Shown here piece after piece: positions 17,511 through 25,705 of a stretch of DNA of 64,000 nucleotides. Location of the stretch: assembly GCF_004920835.1 (NCBI RefSeq), contig NZ_QFHO01000003.1, forward strand, positions 124,001 to 188,000. The letters are read 5' to 3'. The position numbers and the translations under genes are program-made. Source of the DNA: Stenotrophomonas maltophilia (GTDB lineage: Bacteria > Pseudomonadota > Gammaproteobacteria > Xanthomonadales > Xanthomonadaceae). The notes beneath the pieces are model-generated. The model was given only the letters and a program-made list of their open reading frames with translations. It was not told where the DNA came from and did not search any database. Every line of letters begins with the position of its first letter. The first letter of the stretch is position 1.

Positions 17511-19949
17511 ATGTTCAGCCCTGACACCTCCATCAGTGAGTTCATCCCGTTGTCGTCGCATGTCGCCCCGAACGTGGTCAAGACCACGGGCGGCGACTAC
17601 CTGCTGACCTGGCATCTGGAAGGGCTGCCGTTCGTCGGCCGCGAGGAGTGGGAGCTCGAGCATCGCCACAATACGTTCAACCGTCTGCTGCAGACGTTGC
17701 GCGCGCCTGACTTTGTCAACGTCGCCTTCTGGGTGCACGACATCCGTCGCCGTCGCACGTTGAAGGGCAAGAGCAACTACAGGCAGCGCTTCAACCAGGA
17801 CGTTTCCGACCAGTACATGGGCATGCTGTCCTCGCAGCGCATCATGCAGAACGAGCTGTACCTGACCATGATCTATCGCCCGGTGGTGGCGGGCAAACGC
17901 TTCGTCGAAAAGTCGGCGAACGTGGAGAAGCTGCGCGCCGAGCAGGAGCAGGCGGTAGAGAAGTTGATGGAACTGGCCGGCAACGTCGAGGCCGTGATCC
18001 GCGACTACGCGCCGTATCGCCTGGGTATGTACGAAGCCAAGAATGGCGTGGTGTTCTCGGAAACGCTGGAGCTGTTCGGTTACCTGATCAATCGCATCGA
18101 CGAGCCGGTGCCGGTGCTGTCGGCACCGATCAAGGATTACCTGCCGGTCAGTCGCCACATGTTCTCGGCCAAGACCGGCGATTTTGCGATCAATACTCCC
18201 AACGGTGCCAATCACTACGGCGCCATTCTGAACATCAAGGAGTATGCCGAGGGGACTTACCCGGGCATCCTCAACGGCCTGAAGTACCTCGACTACGAAT
18301 ACGTCATCACCCATTCGTTCAGCCCGATGGGGCGCCAGGACGCGCTGAAGGTGCTCGACCGCACCAAGGGCATGATGATCTCCTCCGGCGACAAGGCGGT
18401 CAGCCAGATCGTCGAGCTGGACCAGGCCATGGATCAGCTGTCGTCGGGCAACTTCGTGCTGGGTGAATACCACTTCATCATGGCGGTCTACGGCGACACC
18501 CAGGCCAAGCTTTCGCAGAACGTCGCCTCGACCCGCGCCGAGCTGTCCAACGCCGGGTTCGTATCGACCAAGGAAGACCTGGCGGTTACCTCGTCGTTCT
18601 ATTCGCAGCTGCCGGGCAACTGGCGCTATCGCACACGCCTGGCCAATGTCAGCTCGCTGAACTTCCTGGGCCTGTCGCCGCTGCACAACTTCGCCACCGG
18701 TAAGCAGCACAACAACCCGTGGGGCGACTGCGTCACCACGCTGCAGACCACCAATGGCCAGCCGTACTACTTCAATTTCCACGCGACCCATCCGTCTGAG
18801 AATTCACTCGGCGAGAAGGCGATCGCCAACACCATGGTCATCGGCAAGTCCGGTACCGGTAAAACCGCGCTGATCAACTTCCTGCTCAGCCAGGTGCAGA
18901 AGTACGAGCCGTCGCCGACCATCTTCTTCTTCGATAAGGATCGCGGCGCGGAAATCTTCGTGCGCGCCTGCGGTGGCAACTATCTGGCCCTGGAGAACGG
19001 CGCGCCGACCGGCTTCAACCCGTTCCAGTGCGAGAACAATGAAGCCAACCTGCAGTTCCTGGCTGACCTGATCAAGGTGCTGGCCGGCAAGCGCGAGTAC
19101 AGCGCCCGTGAGGAAGAGGATATCTACCGCGCAGTGGAGAGCATGCTCGATACGCCGATGCACCTGCGCAGCATGACCAACTTCCAGAAGAGCCTGCCCA
19201 ACATGGGCGACGATGGTCTCTACGCGCGCATGCGCCGCTGGACCTCGGGGAACTCGCTGGGCTGGGTGTTCGATAATCCGATCGATACCGTTGACCTGAG
19301 CAAGGCCAACATCATCGGCTTCGACTACACCGACATCATCGACAATCCTGAAGTGCGCGTGCCGGTGATCAATTACCTGCTGCACCGCCTGGAGTCGCTG
19401 ATCGATGGCCGTCCGCTGATCTACGTGATGGACGAGTTCTGGAAGATCCTGGATGGTGAGGGAGGCCTGAAGGAATTCGCGAAGAACAAGCAGAAGACCA
19501 TCCGTAAGCAGAACGGTCTGGGCATCTTTGCAACGCAGAGCCCGGAGGATGCGCTGAAGAGCGATATCTCCGCCGCCCTGATCGAGCAGACCGCGACGCT
19601 GATCCTGCTGCCGAACCCGAATGCCAGCAAGAGCGACTACATGGATGGCCTGAAGCTGACGGAGGCCGAGTTCAGGGTGGTGACCGCATTGGACGAGCGC
19701 TCGCGCTGCTTCCTGGTCAAGCAGGGCCATGCCTCCAGCGTGTGCCAGCTCAACCTTCGCGGCATGGACGACATCCTGTCGGTGATCTCAGCTTCGACCG
19801 ACAACATCGATGTCATGCATCGGGTCCTGCAGACGGCCGCGGTCCGCAATCGCGTCACTGTAGACGAGCTCAGCCCGGAGCAGTGGCTGGAAGATTTCTA
19901 CAAGAACCGGAAGGGATCGGGAAAGGAACCCCGGTCCGACGCGGCCTGA
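17511..19949 (+). CDS. virB4: VirB4 ATPase
   Basis: 812-residue T4SS ATPase. The N-terminal CagE/TrbE-VirB4 domain spans to about residue 420. Walker A GKSGTGKTALI is at about 445-455 and Walker B RPLIYVMDEFWKIL is near 635-650, followed by the C-terminal motif KQNGLGIFATQSPEDAL. It energises pilus biogenesis and secretion at the cytoplasmic face. No truncation is seen. Confidence 0.95.
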   Translation: MFSPDTSISEFIPLSSHVAPNVVKTTGGDYLLTWHLEGLPFVGREEWELEHRHNTFNRLLQTLRAPDFVNVAFWVHDIRRRRTLKGKSNYRQRFNQDVSDQYMGMLSSQRIMQNELYLTMIYRPVVAGKRFVEKSANVEKLRAEQEQAVEKLMELAGNVEAVIRDYAPYRLGMYEAKNGVVFSETLELFGYLINRIDEPVPVLSAPIKDYLPVSRHMFSAKTGDFAINTPNGANHYGAILNIKEYAEGTYPGILNGLKYLDYEYVITHSFSPMGRQDALKVLDRTKGMMISSGDKAVSQIVELDQAMDQLSSGNFVLGEYHFIMAVYGDTQAKLSQNVASTRAELSNAGFVSTKEDLAVTSSFYSQLPGNWRYRTRLANVSSLNFLGLSPLHNFATGKQHNNPWGDCVTTLQTTNGQPYYFNFHATHPSENSLGEKAIANTMVIGKSGTGKTALINFLLSQVQKYEPSPTIFFFDKDRGAEIFVRACGGNYLALENGAPTGFNPFQCENNEANLQFLADLIKVLAGKREYSAREEEDIYRAVESMLDTPMHLRSMTNFQKSLPNMGDDGLYARMRRWTSGNSLGWVFDNPIDTVDLSKANIIGFDYTDIIDNPEVRVPVINYLLHRLESLIDGRPLIYVMDEFWKILDGEGGLKEFAKNKQKTIRKQNGLGIFATQSPEDALKSDISAALIEQTATLILLPNPNASKSDYMDGLKLTEAEFRVVTALDERSRCFLVKQGHASSVCQLNLRGMDDILSVISASTDNIDVMHRVLQTAAVRNRVTVDELSPEQWLEDFYKNRKGSGKEPRSDAA

Positions 19950-20008
19950 TGGCCGTGCGAGCAGGAGACAGGCAAGTGGACGTCAATCAGAACAACAGGA
20001 GTTTTCCA

Positions 20009-20806
20009 ATGAACAACGTCAAGCGTCGGGCCAGCGCCCGCAAGGTACTCAAGCCGATGGCCAAGGTGCTCGGCGTTGCCTTGGCCCTTGCAGCGACCAA
20101 TGCGGGCGCCATCGGCCCGGTGCAGGAAACAGGTCCTGCGCTGTGGCAGCACATATGGAATCAGTTCAATACCCTTCAATCGAAAGTGCAGGAAAAGGCA
20201 CAGTTCGTGAGGGAGAATACCCAGTGGCTGCGTGACTGGAATCAAACAATCAAGGAATACAATGACATGCTGGTGAAGGTGCAGGGCATCGTCAATGATT
20301 TTGGGTTGCCTGCAGCTACGCCGTTGACGCCTGTTCCTCCGAAGTACCTGATCGCCGAGACCTGCGGTACCGGATCTCAGCTCAAGGATCTGATGACGTC
20401 GATCGTGTTCAAGCCTGATGGTGACTGGAAGGATCAGCAGACCCAGATCTGCGTGAATATTCGCATGATGCAGAATCGCAAGTACAACGATGCGGTTGAT
20501 TTCATGCAGAAGACCGGCCCGTCGATAATGAAGAGCCTTGATTCGATCGCCCAGATTAGGTTTGGTAGCAGCCGCCTTGGTGACATGGAGGCGGTAGCAA
20601 ACGATTCGTTGCGGACCGCCAATGAGATGAATGCGTCGGTTCAGAATTTTGAGGCGAGAATCAAGGCCTATGACGCCTACATCTCGGTGATGGAAGCAAA
20701 CCAGAAGGTCGTGGCGCAGGCAGCGTTGAAGGGGGATCCAATGAAGAACCTGGCTAGCGATCTGGTCAAAACGGTGGCGCTGAAGACAGCGCTGTCCATC
20801 GACTGA
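20009..20806 (+). CDS. virB5: VirB5 minor pilin
   Basis: 265 residues with a signal peptide (VLGVALALAATNAGA). The mature protein is mostly helical: NTLQSKVQEKAQFVREN, RDWNQTIKEYNDMLVK and the C-terminal VEANQKVV-like helices, the usual VirB5/TraC three-helix arrangement. Start ATG 20009 is preceded by ACAGGAG. The G+C and codon usage of this gene and of virB6 appear slightly lower than upstream, consistent with the fast-evolving pilus-tip position. Confidence 0.85.
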   Translation: MNNVKRRASARKVLKPMAKVLGVALALAATNAGAIGPVQETGPALWQHIWNQFNTLQSKVQEKAQFVRENTQWLRDWNQTIKEYNDMLVKVQGIVNDFGLPAATPLTPVPPKYLIAETCGTGSQLKDLMTSIVFKPDGDWKDQQTQICVNIRMMQNRKYNDAVDFMQKTGPSIMKSLDSIAQIRFGSSRLGDMEAVANDSLRTANEMNASVQNFEARIKAYDAYISVMEANQKVVAQAALKGDPMKNLASDLVKTVALKTALSID

Positions 20807-20885
20807 AGCGTGGAGTGGAGCACCTGAGGGCCACGTATCTGCGTGGTGCTTCATGCGATAGCGGTACTACCAAGGGAATGTAGGT

Positions 20886-22037
20886 ATGACGATCAGGTTG
20901 ATTGCCAACTTTGATTTTTCAGGCGGGTTCCAGGATCTGATGGGGCATGCGGTACGCGTCCAGTCGGTCGGGGACTTCGTGTTCTTCAAGCTGATCCTGG
21001 ACTATCTGCGGGACAGGATCGGCAAGTTCGGCTTCGACCTGATGGACAACATGATGGCGTGGGTGGGCGGCATCGCGCTGACCCTCATGACCTTGTGGGT
21101 GTTGATCCAAGGCTATCGCATCGTTACCGGCCGCAGTCGCGATTCGATGATGGTCCTGGTGACCAACATGGCGCGTGCCGCCTTGATTGTCGCCGTGGCT
21201 ACGAGCATGGGCATGTTCGGGCGTGATCTTCATGAGTTCCTGACCGAGGATGTGAAGGGTCTGATCACTCACGTTGTCACTGGCAAGGATCAGAAGCCGG
21301 AGCAGCAGATCGACAAGAGTCTGGCCTGGATGCAGGTGGCGCTCTCCAGTATCGATGGCATCAAGGTTCTGGGAGATCCAGGCCTGCAGGAAGAGAAGAC
21401 GCGAGCCATGTGGTTCATCGGTCTCGGCACTGGTGGGCCAGCGGTGACTGCTGGTTCAATGCTGTTGCTTTACGAAGTTGCGATGGCGTTGTTCATCGGG
21501 TTGGGGCCATTGTTCATTCTTTGCCTCTTGTTCGATCAGACCAAGCAGTTGTTCCAGCGATGGCTGTTCTACGGCATTGGAACCATGTTCTCCATGGCGG
21601 TATTGGCAGCCATGGTCTCGATTGCGCTGGACATGGTGATTCGCGTGTCTGCGTCGTTCTGGGTGACAGCGCTGGTGAACAAGTTCCCGCTGATGGGCGC
21701 GTCCAGCGACGGCATGACCAGTCAGGCGATGCAGCAGGGCGGCATGGGATTGATCCTGACGACCCTGATTCTGACTGCGCCCCCAATGGCGGCCATGTTC
21801 TTCCAGGGCACCTTGGGTAGCTTCATGGCATATTCGCAGATAGGTGGCAGCCCAGTGGCACAGGCGCCGGGACCGAGCGGGCAGCCTCCGGGTAGTTACT
21901 ATTCGCCAGCCCAGACAAAGGATCATTCCAGTGCTCCATCGGTCAGTTCCGGCCACGGCGCGACTTCTGGTTACGGTATTGGGCGATCAGGTGAGATCAA
22001 GCAAGATACTGGAAAGTATGGGCAGGCTGGTGCCTGA
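20886..22037 (+). CDS. virB6: VirB6 polytopic inner-membrane protein
   Basis: 383 residues with several membrane segments: MMAWVGGIALTLMTLWVLI, AALIVAVATSMGMF, MLLLYEVAMALFIGLGPLFI, MFSMAVLAAMVSIALDMVI and GLILTTLILTAPPMAAMFF. It forms part of the inner-membrane channel. The region coding for residues about 216-339 is present a second time downstream (22895-23265). The last 45 residues, from SPAQTKDHS to the end, are unique to this copy; the downstream fragment instead ends TPTAPEKG. Confidence 0.93.
   Translation: MTIRLIANFDFSGGFQDLMGHAVRVQSVGDFVFFKLILDYLRDRIGKFGFDLMDNMMAWVGGIALTLMTLWVLIQGYRIVTGRSRDSMMVLVTNMARAALIVAVATSMGMFGRDLHEFLTEDVKGLITHVVTGKDQKPEQQIDKSLAWMQVALSSIDGIKVLGDPGLQEEKTRAMWFIGLGTGGPAVTAGSMLLLYEVAMALFIGLGPLFILCLLFDQTKQLFQRWLFYGIGTMFSMAVLAAMVSIALDMVIRVSASFWVTALVNKFPLMGASSDGMTSQAMQQGGMGLILTTLILTAPPMAAMFFQGTLGSFMAYSQIGGSPVAQAPGPSGQPPGSYYSPAQTKDHSSAPSVSSGHGATSGYGIGRSGEIKQDTGKYGQAGA
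21531..21901 (+). repeat. Direct repeat copy A (virB6 3' part)
   Basis: This 371-nt stretch of virB6 is repeated at 22895-23265 with a constant offset of 1364 and no indels. The encoded proteins differ at only five of about 124 residues. Weaker similarity extends a further 30 nt upstream with one indel. Confidence 0.9.
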
Positions 22038-22074
22038 GCGTGAAATGACAGTGTCGATTGATAGAGGTGTAAGT

Positions 22075-22614
22075 ATGAAGTGCATTGTCGTGCTTTTGCT
22101 GCTCGTTATTTCTAATGTGGCGTTGGCAGAAGGGCGGTGCCCCCCAGGGCAGTACCCGGTGGGAGGGCAGGGCGTAGGAGGTTGTGCGCCAATTCCGGGC
22201 GGTCAAACTAGTGGTGAGAGCAATGGCCCCATGCCAACTGGCAAGTGGGAAACCCGGTGGGGTGCTTTGGCGCAAGACGCAGACCATCAAGTAGGCCAGA
22301 ATTTGGCGATTGGTGTGGCAGAGGTCAAAAAATCAAAGAGAGAAGCCAGGTCTCTCGCGCTCTCTGAATGTCAGCGCATGGGGGGGCAGAAGTGTAAAGT
22401 TATTCTTGAGTACCACAATCAATGCGCCGCGCTAGCCGGCCCGGTGATTGGCTCAGTACCCCTGGCCGACGTGACAACCGTGGCGTATCGATCACCTAAT
22501 GAAGAGGATGCGAAGGCGGAATCAGTGCGCCGTTGTGAATCCGAGGGTAAGGGGCGCAGTTGTACCGTTATCTACTCTGCGTGCAGCATGTCTGAGTTTA
22601 AGCCTTTCCGCTGA
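22075..22614 (+). CDS. Secreted DUF4189-domain protein
   Basis: 179 residues. A signal peptide (MKCIVVLLLLVISNVALA) precedes a Gly/Pro-rich segment and a DUF4189 domain from about residue 60: WGALAQDADHQVGQNLAIG, KREARSLALSECQRMGG, CKVILEYHNQCAALAG and CTVIYSACS. Cys residues at regular places suggest disulfides in the periplasm. GAGGTG precedes ATG 22075; a start 33 nt upstream is also in frame but weaker. The gene sits between the two copies of the virB6 3' end. DUF4189 proteins have no known activity; a role linked to the T4SS or its cargo is inferred from position only. Confidence 0.85.
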   Translation: MKCIVVLLLLVISNVALAEGRCPPGQYPVGGQGVGGCAPIPGGQTSGESNGPMPTGKWETRWGALAQDADHQVGQNLAIGVAEVKKSKREARSLALSECQRMGGQKCKVILEYHNQCAALAGPVIGSVPLADVTTVAYRSPNEEDAKAESVRRCESEGKGRSCTVIYSACSMSEFKPFR

Positions 22615-22674
22615 TGGAATCCTCGCGTTGGGTGAGCTTTGTTGCACGCCGAGGTTCTGCTTATTTGTTTTAGA

Positions 22675-22736
22675 GGTGGCCTGCTGAGAAGCGGGCTATT
22701 TCTATTTCTCACTTCCGCCTAGGACGTGGACTTTGC
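22675..22736 (+). repeat. 62-nt direct repeat, copy 1 (downstream of DUF4189 gene)
   Basis: Begins GGTGGCCTGCTGAGAAG. It matches 23461-23522 at about three quarters of positions, with the first 17 nt identical. The gap 22615-22894 is AT-rich and otherwise holds nothing I can identify. Confidence 0.7.
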
Positions 22737-22894
22737 CTTTGGGGTTGGAGTCGCTGGCCATAGGTTCAGTCAAATTAAGTGCGTTGAAGTTGCTCTCGAA
22801 GATCAAATTTCTTTCTGCAATTAGTATCTCTACGAACTTTAATCTGTAGTGCTGAGTGCATTGTCTTGGGGCGCAGTTCATCCTTCATCTATTG

Positions 22895-23293
22895 TTCGAT
22901 AAGACCAAGCAGTTGTTTCAGCGATGGCTGTTCTACGGCATTGGAACCATGTTCTCCATGGCGGTATTGGCAGCCATGGTCTCGATTGCGCTGGACATGG
23001 TGATTCGCGTGTCTGCGTCGTTCTGGGTGACAGCGCTGGTGAACAAGTTCCCGCTGATGGGGGCGTCCAGCGACGGCATGACCAGTCAGGCGATGCAGCA
23101 GGGCGGCATGGGATTGATCCTGGCGACCCTGATTCTGACTGCGCCCCCAATAGCGGCCATGTTCTTCCAGGGCACCTTGGGTAGCTTCATGGCATATTCG
23201 CAGACGGGTGGCAGCCCGGTGGCACAGGCGCCGGGACTGAGTGGGCAGCCTCCGGGTAGTTACTACACGCCGACCGCTCCGGAGAAGGGGTAG
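22895..23293 (+). pseudogene. Orphan virB6 C-terminal fragment (direct repeat copy B)
   Basis: Encodes a near-copy of VirB6 residues about 216-339, then a different tail, YYTPTAPEKG and stop. The N-terminal half of VirB6, including most membrane segments, is absent. An ATG exists at 22856 but gives an unrelated lead-in. It is probably a displaced original 3' end of virB6 left behind when a second 3' end plus the DUF4189 gene was inserted, or a tandem duplicate that lost its 5' part. Confidence 0.85.
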
Positions 23294-23460
23294 TCCGGCC
23301 AAGACCGTGGTGCGCATGATCGACATGCGGCCGCACGTTCAACCCTTCCGTCGTCGGAATCCGCCAGGGTTGCCGAAACCGGTCTCAGAGCTGCACATCC
23401 CGGCAATCAATAGCCCCCATGCGTACGGAGTAGAAATGTGAAATACATGGTTCTTTTGAG

Positions 23461-23522
23461 GGTGGCCTGCTGAGAAGTTGGCTGTTTCTTTCTTTCGCTC
23501 ACGCTTAAGGCGCCGGCTTTGC
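23461..23522 (+). repeat. 62-nt direct repeat, copy 2
   Basis: Second copy of the element at 22675. Just before it, GTGAAATACATGGTTCTTTT (23438-23457) encodes MKYMVLL, reminiscent of the DUF4189 protein's MKCIVVLL start. This suggests that the second copy once had a DUF4189 gene that is now almost wholly deleted. The 23294-23619 gap contains no other recognisable gene. Confidence 0.6.
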
Positions 23523-23619
23523 ACTAAGAATGAGCGTCGTTCGAGGTGGCGGGCTAGGCCGTGCTATAAGGAACCATCGGCATTGCCGTAAGTCTTCGCG
23601 CCATTCGAAGGAACGAATC

Positions 23620-24633
23620 ATGCAGAATCCCTGCCGTGTAGCCCTGCTGATTGGAGGGCTGGTATCAGCTTCGTCGGCACATGCCACTGATAGCTGGGTC
23701 ATTTTCACCGGTGGCGAAACGCCGAACCGGGAGGCATGGGTGGTCGATGCGCAAACGCTCAGCGACCGCTCGGATCTGGTCGGTTTCCTGCAGCGTGCCA
23801 CGCCGGCGGAGCAGAATGCGTACCTGAAGCAATTGCGCCGTAGAAAGCCACCAAAATCCGGTGAGCCGGTCGCTGGTCCGGAACCGGTATACGAGATCCA
23901 GGTCAACACCATCTACGAGAACGCGATCAAGCCAAATCGACTGATCAGAAAGTACTGGGTGAATTGTTCACAAAACACCGTGGACATGAGGATGAGCCTG
24001 GTCCAGTGGCGCGATCGCCCGATGGAGGATGTCCCACCGGAAAGATTCGAACCGCGAACCGAGGCGATCGCGCCGTGGCAGGTGCAACTGGTGCGGTTTG
24101 CCTGTCTCGTGGGGCCTGACCCCAAGGCCAAAGTACCCGCGGAAATGATGAAGCGCGGCTTCCTGTCCATCGGTGACGTCGGCCTATCACCTGCTGATTT
24201 CATCTGGGGCGACCTGTGGAAGGACGGCAAGCGACCAGCATTCACCTATCGGCCGACCGACGCCGAAATGGACCGAACTGAGCGCAGCCTGGAGGCGAAT
24301 CTGGCGCGTGTCCAGAAGGAGACGACCAAGGCTCTGGATGAATCGCATCGAGCAGCTAACCGCGTGGGCCGCAACAATCTCATGGACCTGTGGATCGGCA
24401 AGACAGAGCAGGAATTCGTGCGGACATGGGGCACACCGGATCGCGTGGAGATTGGGGCCGATGGTTCGCGCACTTTGTACCTGCATCGTGGCGAGCGTGT
24501 GCAGGGGCTGAACGTTTACGGGCATGTCATCAGTGACGTGAACAATCGATGCGATATCACGGTGCTGACGATGGACGGCTACATCCGTGACTACGCCACA
24601 CAAGGAGCCGCATGCGCGCAGCAGTTGCGTTGA
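23620..24633 (+). CDS. Secreted protein with BamE/SmpA-like C-terminal segment, unknown function
   Basis: 337 residues with a signal peptide (VALLIGGLVSASSAHA, cleavage before TDS). The first third contains surface-adhesion-like segments such as SWVIFTGGETPNREAWVVD, in the style of the CNP1-like or DUF surface proteins of the family. The C-terminal 85 residues (MDLWIGKTEQEFVRTWGTP, then TLYLHRGERVQG) resemble the small SmpA/BamE fold, in which the phrase G-K-T-E-x-E-x-x-x-x-W-G-x-P recurs. Start ATG 23620 is preceded by GAAGGA. It lies between virB6 and the effector genes on the same strand but has no motif tying it to secretion. Confidence 0.75.
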   Translation: MQNPCRVALLIGGLVSASSAHATDSWVIFTGGETPNREAWVVDAQTLSDRSDLVGFLQRATPAEQNAYLKQLRRRKPPKSGEPVAGPEPVYEIQVNTIYENAIKPNRLIRKYWVNCSQNTVDMRMSLVQWRDRPMEDVPPERFEPRTEAIAPWQVQLVRFACLVGPDPKAKVPAEMMKRGFLSIGDVGLSPADFIWGDLWKDGKRPAFTYRPTDAEMDRTERSLEANLARVQKETTKALDESHRAANRVGRNNLMDLWIGKTEQEFVRTWGTPDRVEIGADGSRTLYLHRGERVQGLNVYGHVISDVNNRCDITVLTMDGYIRDYATQGAACAQQLR

Positions 24634-24965
24634 TCGCGATTGCTGGCCACGACGCGAGGCGACAAAGAGCATGCAGGGTCCCGCACCCATCCGCATAGGC
24701 AGCGCACGCTTTCCGCGCAACCTCAGGCCGGCGGGGCTGCGGGGGGCGATGCATCCCCGGCGCCATCCACCGCGGATCTGTTTTTCGGATAAGCCACCAT
24801 TCACGTTAACTGCGCTTTTTCTGTGATCAAGTGCGCTTTTCATCCCAAGCTCCCTTCGACGAGCCCCGCCTCCTCGAAGTAAGCTGCGTACGCGTCAAAA
24901 TCCCGACGCATCGGTGCCATCGAGCGCAGGAGCTTTTCCGTCCATGAGGACTCTGACGACCCACG

Positions 24966-25097
24966 ATGCGGATGATGATTGCGACCATCGCAGACGCCGC
25001 CGGGCCGGGGCTATCATCCGCCATGGCGGACACCGGAGCCTGCAGCGCAGCGCACGGTTTCCCGGTCGTCGCGCGGGTACTGGAAGGTCAGGATTGA
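24966..25097 (+). pseudogene. Out-of-frame 5' remnant of the immunity gene (candidate)
   Basis: In the frame shifted by one base from the immunity gene at 25112, a short reading frame encodes ...ADTGACSAAHGFPVVARVLEGQD and then a stop. The sequence C-x(4)-GFPV-ARVL-GQD resembles the expected first Cys and beta strand of the mature XAC2610-type immunity protein, which should precede the in-frame LKESQGMQKG...DNALAFVP. A single-base indel near 25085-25100 would join the two. This is inference. The gap 24634-25111 holds nothing else I can name. Confidence 0.4.
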
Positions 25098-25111
25098 AGG
25101 AGTCGCAGGGG

Positions 25112-25648
25112 ATGCAGAAGGGGAGTGGCGTACACATGGACAATGCCTTGGCGTTCGTTCCGTCCGGCGCGAACCTGCTGGAGGCGGTACGCGGCGATCT
25201 CACCGGCAACGGGATCGACGACCAGTTGCTGGTGATCGATCAACCGGCACCCGACGGCTTGGTGCCCGGCGAGCACGGTCCTAACCGGGTGTTGTTGCTG
25301 CTGCTGGGTGACGCCGCGGGCCGATGGCAGTTGGCCGCGCGCAACGACAAGCTGGTGCCGTGCTCCACCCGTGGGGGCATTGCCGGCGACCCCTTCGCGT
25401 ACGTGACCATCGAGGATGGCGCTTTCAGTGTGATCACCAACGGTGGGAGCCGTGAGCGCTGGAGCAGCATCTACACGTTCCGCTACGTTCCGGCCGACGA
25501 GGCCTGTTGGGTGCATGGCGTGCAGCGCAGGGTGGTCGACACCGAGACCGAGGCCAGTCATACACGCGATTTCTCGGCGGCCGAACTTGGTCGGGTGCGG
25601 TTCGAGGATTTCGATCCGTCCGTTGTCGCCGACGTGAGCTTGCCCTGA
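25112..25648 (+). CDS. XAC2610-like T4SS immunity protein (X-Tfi), apparently lacking its signal peptide
   Basis: 178 residues from ATG 25112. Features: DNALAFVPSGANLLEAVRGD, then a calcium-loop-like DLTGNGIDDQ, LLLLLGDAAGRWQLAARN, SRERWSSIYTFRY and the C-terminal FEDFDPSVV. I recognise these as typical of the periplasmic immunity family that protects xanthomonads from GH19 T4SS effectors. It lies 57 nt upstream of just such an effector. Family members are exported, but here no signal peptide precedes the domain in frame; a likely N-terminal remnant is in another frame (24966-25097). So it is either a frameshifted gene, a sequencing error, or a genuine short form. Function as given is family inference. 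Confidence 0.75.
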   Translation: MQKGSGVHMDNALAFVPSGANLLEAVRGDLTGNGIDDQLLVIDQPAPDGLVPGEHGPNRVLLLLLGDAAGRWQLAARNDKLVPCSTRGGIAGDPFAYVTIEDGAFSVITNGGSRERWSSIYTFRYVPADEACWVHGVQRRVVDTETEASHTRDFSAAELGRVRFEDFDPSVVADVSLP

Positions 25649-25705
25649 GTGCCATGCCTGTGAGGAGGCGGGAGTACCCAACGATGATCGAGCAGGAGTT
25701 TCACC

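Noticed and set aside
8864..22037. Conjugative transfer system
   Set aside because: No relaxase, oriT-like region or partition genes are seen; XVIPCD effectors and N0-type VirB7 point to a protein-delivering killing system.
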